DNA of 20,645 nt, taken from positions 1-20,645 of the forward strand of contig JBKBXU010000035.1 in NCBI GenBank assembly GCA_046313675.1, written 5' to 3'. This stretch comes from JBKBXU01 sp046313675 (lineage in GTDB: Bacteria; Bacteroidota; Bacteroidia; Cytophagales; Cytophagaceae). A program made the position numbers and the translations under genes. Of the stretch, positions 15,381-20,645 are shown in pieces; position 1 is the stretch's first letter, and every line of letters starts with the position of its first letter. The notes under the pieces were generated by a model. The model worked only from the letters and a program-made list of their open reading frames with translations, searched no databases and had not been told where the DNA came from.

Positions 15381-17243
15381 GTGAGTGAAGAAAAAAGAAA
15401 AGAGGATTACATTCTACAGGTAAACAGCCTGCAGACTTTTTTTCGGTCGGAAGAAACTGTTGTTAAGGCTGTTGACAATGTAAGTTTCAACCTTCGGAGG
15501 GGTGAAACGATTGGAATTGTAGGAGAATCTGGTTCCGGTAAATCCGTGACCTCCCTTTCCCTGATGCGGCTTATTCCTAATCCTCCGGGCTTTATAGCCG
15601 GTGGAGAAATGCTTTTTCAGTCACCTTCTAAAGGGTTCGTTGATTTGTCCAAAGTTTCTGAAAAAGAAATGCACGGCATCAGAGGGAATGAAATATCCAT
15701 GATCTTTCAGGAACCCATGACGTCTCTGAATCCTGTATATACCTGTGGAGATCAGGTGATGGAAACCATCCTCCTGCATAGAAACATCTCGAAAAAAGAG
15801 GCTTATAAGCAAACAATTGAACTTTTCAATAAAGTTGAACTGCCTCGTCCGGAAGAAATATTTGATTCTTATCCGCATGAAATTTCCGGAGGACAAAAAC
15901 AACGGGTGATGATTGCTATGGCTATGTCCTGCAATCCTTCCATTCTAATCGCAGATGAACCTACCACCGCACTGGATGTAACTGTTCAATCAAGAATTTT
16001 GGAACTAATGCGCCAGTTAAGGGATGAAAATAATATGTCCATTATTTTTATAACCCATGATTTAGGTGTAATTGCTGAGATTGCTGACCGTGTTATAGTT
16101 ATGTATCATGGCAAAATTGTTGAGCAGGGAACCACATTTGATATATTTAATGATCCCAAGCACCCATATACCAAAGGATTACTGGCCTGCAGGCCGAGGC
16201 TGGATATTAAATTGAGAGTTTTGCCGGTTGTTTCAGACTTTATGGAAATGGATGTTCATGGAAACCTGATTGAGAAAGCTGCAAACAAATACAATTCCAT
16301 AGGTGAAGCCCTGTTATTTAACTTTATAGACGAAGATGAGGTCAAAGAACGTCAGGAAGCGTTAAAATTAAACCCTCCACAACTTCAGATAAGAAATTTA
16401 AAAACCTACTTTCCGGTCAAAACTGGCTTATTTGGTAAATCTAAAAGCCTTGTTAAAGCCGTGGATGATGTAACATTTGATGTTTTTCCCGGTGAAACTA
16501 TTGGCCTTGTTGGAGAGTCCGGATGTGGTAAAACCACACTTGGAAGGACTATTCTGAGGTTGGTTGAACCTACCGAAGGGGAGATCATTTTTGAGGGAAG
16601 AAACATTAACAATATTAGCTCAAAAGAGTTAAGGTTGTTGAGGAAAGATATGCAAATAATCTTTCAGGATCCTTATTCCTCATTAAATCCCAGAATAACT
16701 ATTGGCGAAGCCATAATGGAGCCCATGAGGGTTAATAAGATTTTTGAAAGTGATTTTCATCGGAAAAAACGTGCTATAGAGCTTCTTGAAACTGTAAGTT
16801 TAACTGCAGCACAGTTTGAACGATATCCTCATGAATTTTCAGGAGGACAGCGACAAAGGATTTGTATTGCCCGGGCATTGGCATTAAATCCTAAATTTAT
16901 CATTTGTGATGAATCGGTGTCTGCACTGGACGTATCCGTTCAGGCGCAAGTACTTAACTTACTTAATGAACTAAAAGGACAATTTAACTTTACCTGCATT
17001 TTTATATCGCATGATCTTTCTGTGGTAAAGTTTATGGCTGATAGGATCATTGTTATGAATAATGGCAAAATTGAGGAAATAGGATATTCAGAAGATATCT
17101 ATTATAATCCACAATCTGAGTATACTAAAAAACTCATTGCTGCAATTCCAAAAGGAGACCTTGATGTCATTAGAAAAGCACAGATGAAGAGGAAGAAATT
17201 TTTTAATTTGAAGGTACATGAGCAAAAAGAAGAAACTGAATGA
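15381..17243 (+). CDS. Two-domain ABC transporter ATPase, peptide/nickel (DppD-DppF-like) type
   Basis: A 620-residue protein with two complete ABC ATPase domains, as in GsiA or YejF. Domain 1 has Walker A GESGSGKS at 48-55, signature SGGQ at 169-172 and Walker B ADEPTTALD (Asp192-Glu193). Domain 2 has GESGCGKT at 378-385, SGGQ at 487-490 and CDESVSALD (Asp510-Glu511). Between them is the oligopeptide/dipeptide C-terminal extension (HPYTKGLLACRPRL). It should power import of peptides or similar solutes, with permeases encoded elsewhere, since none lies nearby. The start is GTG, giving MSEEKRKEDYIL just before the first domain. Its last 26 bases overlap rnr in another frame, indicating translational coupling. 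Confidence 0.93.
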   Translation: MSEEKRKEDYILQVNSLQTFFRSEETVVKAVDNVSFNLRRGETIGIVGESGSGKSVTSLSLMRLIPNPPGFIAGGEMLFQSPSKGFVDLSKVSEKEMHGIRGNEISMIFQEPMTSLNPVYTCGDQVMETILLHRNISKKEAYKQTIELFNKVELPRPEEIFDSYPHEISGGQKQRVMIAMAMSCNPSILIADEPTTALDVTVQSRILELMRQLRDENNMSIIFITHDLGVIAEIADRVIVMYHGKIVEQGTTFDIFNDPKHPYTKGLLACRPRLDIKLRVLPVVSDFMEMDVHGNLIEKAANKYNSIGEALLFNFIDEDEVKERQEALKLNPPQLQIRNLKTYFPVKTGLFGKSKSLVKAVDDVTFDVFPGETIGLVGESGCGKTTLGRTILRLVEPTEGEIIFEGRNINNISSKELRLLRKDMQIIFQDPYSSLNPRITIGEAIMEPMRVNKIFESDFHRKKRAIELLETVSLTAAQFERYPHEFSGGQRQRICIARALALNPKFIICDESVSALDVSVQAQVLNLLNELKGQFNFTCIFISHDLSVVKFMADRIIVMNNGKIEEIGYSEDIYYNPQSEYTKKLIAAIPKGDLDVIRKAQMKRKKFFNLKVHEQKEETE

Positions 17244-19359
17244 TAATGAAGCGTTTGATTTTTTCAAACAAAAAGTAGCATCCCTTTTTAGAAGCAATAC
17301 TAGTAAAAGCCTTTCCACAAAGCAGATTGCCAAAAAACTAAATCTGAAGCGAGCGGATGATAAGGATTTGATTTCCCAAGTCCTTGATGCGCTTGTTAAT
17401 GAAAAGAAGCTTCAACGGCTAAAGGACGGATCGTATAAAAAAATTGCTGTAGCAAGATATATTACCGGAAAACTAGATTTTGTAAATCCCCGCTTTGGTT
17501 ATGTTCTGAATCAGGAGAATGATGAGGGTGACATATGGATTGCCGGAAGCAAAATGCGTTCGGCTTTGGATGGGGACATTGTGAAAGCACAAATTTATGA
17601 AGGCGACCCAAGAAAAGGCAGGAAACTGGAAGGGGAAGTGGTTGAAATTATAGAGCGGAAAAGAGATACTTTTGTCGGGATCATAGAAATATCACCAAGG
17701 TTCGCTTTTGTAGTTCCAGATAGCCGGAAAATGCATTGCGACATTTTTATTCCCCTCGATAAAATTAATGATGCCAAGAATGGAAATAAGGTGATCGTAA
17801 AACTTACTGAGTGGCCTGAGAAAGATAAGAACCCGGTTGGAGAGGTAGTTTCTGTATTGGGTGAAGCGGGCACTAATGAGGTGGAAATGCATGCCATCAT
17901 GATAGAATTTGGCCTGCCATATGAATTTCCCGAGAGTGTAGTGAAAGATGCAGAGAGAATACCTGAAGCCATTACCGAAGAAGAAATCAAGAAAAGAAGG
18001 GACTTTAGGAATATTACAACGTTTACCATTGACCCTTTTGATGCAAAGGATTTCGATGATGCACTTTCTGTTCAGAAACTTGAGAATGGCAACTATGAAG
18101 TCGGTATTCACATTGCCGACGTGACACATTATGTGCGGCCGGATACGTTGCTTGAAAAGGAAGCCTACCGAAGAGCTACCAGTGTATACCTTGTAGATCG
18201 GGTGGTGCCGATGCTTCCGGAGAAATTATCCAATGAACTTTGCTCGTTACGGCCAAATGAAGACAAGCTTACATTTTCTGCCGTATTTGAGCTGGATGAA
18301 AATGCTAATGTCATAAACCAATGGTTTGGGAAAACCGTCATTCATTCTGACAAAAGATTCGCCTATGAAGATGTGCAGGAGATTATAGAGTCAGGAGAGG
18401 GTGAATATAAAGAGGAAATATTTATTTTAAATGAACTGGGTAAGAAATTACGGGAGGATCGTTTTAGAAAGGGAGCGATTGCCTTTGAAACCGTTGAAGT
18501 AAAATTCAAATTGGATGAAAATGGAAGCCCCCTGGCTGTTGTCCCTAAAGTAAGAAAAGATGCGCATAAACTTGTAGAAGACTTTATGCTTCTGGCCAAT
18601 CGTAAAGTGGCAGAATTTGTGCATTTTATGAAAAAAGGAAAAGAAAAGAACACCTACGTGTTCAGGATCCATGACCACCCTGATCCGGAGAAGCTAAATG
18701 CATTTGCTGTTTTTGCAGGTAAGTTCGGGCACAAACTTCATTTAAAAGACAAAACCCTTGCCAGCGAGTTAAATCAATTGGTGGAAGACCTGGAAGGACG
18801 ACCCGAACAAAACGTGCTCCAAAGCCTTGCTATACGTACTATGTCCAAAGCCGTCTATAGCACAGACCCTGAAATACACTTTGGTTTAGCATATAAGCAC
18901 TATACGCATTTTACCTCTCCTATACGAAGATATCCGGATATGATGTCCCACAGACTCCTTGAACATTATCTTCAGGATGGCAAGTCTGTTAACAAAATCC
19001 TGTATCAGGAAAAATGTGAACATTCTTCGGAAATGGAAAAGTTAGCTTCTGATGCGGAAAGAGCCTCCATTAAATACAAGCAGGTGGAGTTTATGCAGAA
19101 AATGGAAGCTGATAAAATTTATGAAGGAATTATTTCAGGTGTAATAGAACATGGTATATTTGTAGAAATTGTTGAAACAAAGTGTGAAGGAATGGTCAGA
19201 ATCAGTGATTTAGAAGATGATTATTATGAAGCTGACCTTGAGAGCTACCGGATTATTGGTAAAAAGAATAAAAGGATGTTTACTTTGGGAGACAAGGTAA
19301 ATGTAACGGTTAAAAAAACCGACCTTGGAAAAAGGACGATTGATCTATTATTAGCCTGA
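17218..19359 (+). CDS. rnr: Ribonuclease R
   Basis: A 713-residue 3'-5' exoribonuclease that degrades structured RNA and takes part in RNA quality control. In order: an N-terminal helix-turn-helix-like region (~15-75), cold-shock-type OB folds (~80-230), and the RNB catalytic domain from ~260, with DPFDAKDFDDAL carrying Asp272, Asp278, Asp280 and Asp281. HYTHFTSPIRRYPD follows near 560-575, and a C-terminal S1 domain (EGIISGVIEHGIFVEI) ends the protein. Length is typical for Bacteroidota, which lack the long basic tail of the E. coli enzyme. It begins inside the end of the ABC gene and its stop lies 1 base before the next start. Confidence 0.96.
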   Translation: MSKKKKLNDNEAFDFFKQKVASLFRSNTSKSLSTKQIAKKLNLKRADDKDLISQVLDALVNEKKLQRLKDGSYKKIAVARYITGKLDFVNPRFGYVLNQENDEGDIWIAGSKMRSALDGDIVKAQIYEGDPRKGRKLEGEVVEIIERKRDTFVGIIEISPRFAFVVPDSRKMHCDIFIPLDKINDAKNGNKVIVKLTEWPEKDKNPVGEVVSVLGEAGTNEVEMHAIMIEFGLPYEFPESVVKDAERIPEAITEEEIKKRRDFRNITTFTIDPFDAKDFDDALSVQKLENGNYEVGIHIADVTHYVRPDTLLEKEAYRRATSVYLVDRVVPMLPEKLSNELCSLRPNEDKLTFSAVFELDENANVINQWFGKTVIHSDKRFAYEDVQEIIESGEGEYKEEIFILNELGKKLREDRFRKGAIAFETVEVKFKLDENGSPLAVVPKVRKDAHKLVEDFMLLANRKVAEFVHFMKKGKEKNTYVFRIHDHPDPEKLNAFAVFAGKFGHKLHLKDKTLASELNQLVEDLEGRPEQNVLQSLAIRTMSKAVYSTDPEIHFGLAYKHYTHFTSPIRRYPDMMSHRLLEHYLQDGKSVNKILYQEKCEHSSEMEKLASDAERASIKYKQVEFMQKMEADKIYEGIISGVIEHGIFVEIVETKCEGMVRISDLEDDYYEADLESYRIIGKKNKRMFTLGDKVNVTVKKTDLGKRTIDLLLA

Positions 19360-19360
19360 T

Positions 19361-20335
19361 ATGATTTTTGAGAAAAACAGGGTTCTGGATTTAATTAATT
19401 CAGAACTTACAAAGAGGAAATACGGGAACTCCCCGGCTGAATTGTACGATCCTATATCTTATATTTTAAGCCTTGGGGGAAAACGTCTGAGGCCTTTTCT
19501 TACCTTATTTTCCAATTACCTTTATCAGGACAACTATACAGTTGCTTTAAAACCTGCGCTGGCCATAGAAGTATTCCATAACTTTACATTGATGCATGAT
19601 GATATCATGGATAAGGCACCCCTCAGAAGGAATAAAGTCACGGTGCACGAAAAATGGAACAACAACATAGCAATATTGTCAGGAGACGTCATGCTGGTAA
19701 AAGCCTATGATCTTTTGCTTGATGTAGAAAAAGATCTGCTTCCTGAAACCTTACGGCTTTTTAATAAATGTGCAGCAGAAGTATGTGAAGGACAACAATT
19801 GGACATGAACTTTGAAAAAAGGGCGAATGTCTCTGAGGAAGAGTACCTGAACATGATAAAACTAAAAACAGCCGTCCTTCTTGGGTTAAGCATGAGAATT
19901 GGTGCTTTGATTGGCGGAGCTAGTAAAGAAGATGCAGACAAACTGGAAGCTTTTGGGGTGAATATTGGAATGGGGTTTCAGTTGATGGATGATCTCCTGG
20001 ATGTTTATGGTGACCAAAAGAAATTTGGAAAAATGGTTGGAGGAGACATTGCTGCAAACAAAAAGACCTTTCTTTATATCAAAGCACTAGAATTATCAAG
20101 AGGAGAAACTAAAAAACTACTCCTTAAATCCTTTGAGAGTGGTTCCGGATCAAAGGATAAGGTTAAATCGGTAACACATATTTATGACAAATTAAATATC
20201 CGTTCTGTTACAGAGGAAAAAATTAACCTCTACTTTCAAACAGGCCTTAAAAAACTTTCTTTAGTAAATGCTCCCATTTATAAAAAGAATATGCTAAAGG
20301 AATTCGTTATTACCTTAATGACCAGGGAAAATTAA
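19361..20335 (+). CDS. Polyprenyl (farnesyl/geranylgeranyl-type) diphosphate synthase
   Basis: A 324-residue trans-prenyltransferase that joins isopentenyl diphosphate to allylic diphosphates. GGKRLRP (39-45) binds diphosphate. The first Asp-rich motif is DDIMD (80-84) followed by two Arg, and the second is DDLLD (210-214) in GFQLMDDLLDVYGD. Phe75, five residues before the first motif, is a bulky residue of the kind linked to short products, so C15 or C20 is more likely than a long quinone tail; product length cannot be fixed from sequence. It starts 1 base after rnr and so is probably translationally coupled to it. Confidence 0.93.
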   Translation: MIFEKNRVLDLINSELTKRKYGNSPAELYDPISYILSLGGKRLRPFLTLFSNYLYQDNYTVALKPALAIEVFHNFTLMHDDIMDKAPLRRNKVTVHEKWNNNIAILSGDVMLVKAYDLLLDVEKDLLPETLRLFNKCAAEVCEGQQLDMNFEKRANVSEEEYLNMIKLKTAVLLGLSMRIGALIGGASKEDADKLEAFGVNIGMGFQLMDDLLDVYGDQKKFGKMVGGDIAANKKTFLYIKALELSRGETKKLLLKSFESGSGSKDKVKSVTHIYDKLNIRSVTEEKINLYFQTGLKKLSLVNAPIYKKNMLKEFVITLMTREN

Positions 20336-20356
20336 TTCTAATCACAATCTGATAAC

Positions 20357-20645
20357 TTGCTTTCATGGTTTTTACATATTCCACTGATAGCTATTCTGGT
20401 ATTTTTCATCCGGAAGAGGTCAGCCGAACACCCTTTGCGGAAATTTTTTTTCCCTGCATTGGGACTAAAGCTTATGTCAGGGGTTTTAATGGGAATAGTC
20501 TACACATACTATTATTCAGGTGGTGATACCTTTAGCATTTATGAGGAAGGTTTACGCTTAAATGAAATTTTTCGAAATGATATAGCAAGTTATTTTAAGA
20601 TACTTTTTAGTGGCAATACCACTGATGAATCTTTAATTTTCCGGG
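20357..20645 (+). CDS. Membrane protein, 3' end beyond window
   Basis: An open frame runs from just after a stop at 20339 to the window edge. The only plausible start I see is TTG at 20357, giving LLSWFLHIPLIAILVFFIRKRS, a membrane helix with a positive end. A second hydrophobic stretch is LKLMSGVLMGIVYTYYYSGGDTF. The YYYSGGDT segment after a helix resembles large multi-pass membrane proteins of Bacteroidota, possibly glycosyltransferase- or polymerase-like, but too little is present to name it. It starts 21 bases after the prenyl synthase stop and is probably the next gene of the same operon. The 96 visible codons have no stop. Confidence 0.75.
   Translation, partial: MLSWFLHIPLIAILVFFIRKRSAEHPLRKFFFPALGLKLMSGVLMGIVYTYYYSGGDTFSIYEEGLRLNEIFRNDIASYFKILFSGNTTDESLIFR

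Overview
The window reads as chromosome of a Bacteroidota species, most likely of the Cytophagales type. The grounds are the AT-rich sequence, few clear Shine-Dalgarno sites, one good TAnnTTTG promoter -7 box, and families that are typical of that phylum: a DUF2652 protein, an HD-PycTM protein, a lipoprotein phosphatase fused to an outer-membrane barrel, and DUF4143-type AAA ATPases. I recognise no rRNA, tRNA, CRISPR array or classical insertion sequence.

Left part (1-6145). The end of an OmpR-type response regulator is followed by a DUF2652 protein with a class III nucleotide-cyclase-like fold signature. Converging on it, with only 3 bases between the stop codons, is a gene for an HD phosphohydrolase domain fused to a PycTM-type membrane effector domain. 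Diverging from that is a very large gene for a predicted lipoprotein with a calcineurin-like phosphoesterase domain, a middle region, and a C-terminal surface-antigen-type beta barrel. A cyclase-like protein beside a Pycsar-effector-like protein is the best candidate for an undescribed signalling or defence module.

Middle part (6146-9430). This is an accessory patch. Two different AAA_14/DUF4143-type ATPases lie on the minus strand among repeats. A 185-base fragment at 7797-7981 copies the last 41 codons and the terminator hairpin of the barrel gene. A 25-base exact repeat occurs at 6240-6264 and 9245-9269. A 9-base word, ATAATCGAA, occurs in pairs exactly 40 bases apart at both loci. Two perfect dyads stand upstream of the first ATPase. 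The arrangement implies past duplication, insertion or recombination at the 3' end of the barrel gene, and gene-specific operators.

Right part (9431-20645). This is mostly housekeeping. A secreted WD40-TPR protein diverges from a PPP-type phosphatase. That gene converges with, and overlaps by 25 bases, a yraN-manA pair on the minus strand. From 13496 to the end runs a tightly packed plus-strand operon: lipB, a small conserved hypothetical, a DnaQ-like exonuclease, a two-domain peptide-type ABC ATPase, rnr (overlapping the ABC gene), a short-chain polyprenyl diphosphate synthase, and the start of a membrane protein cut by the window edge.
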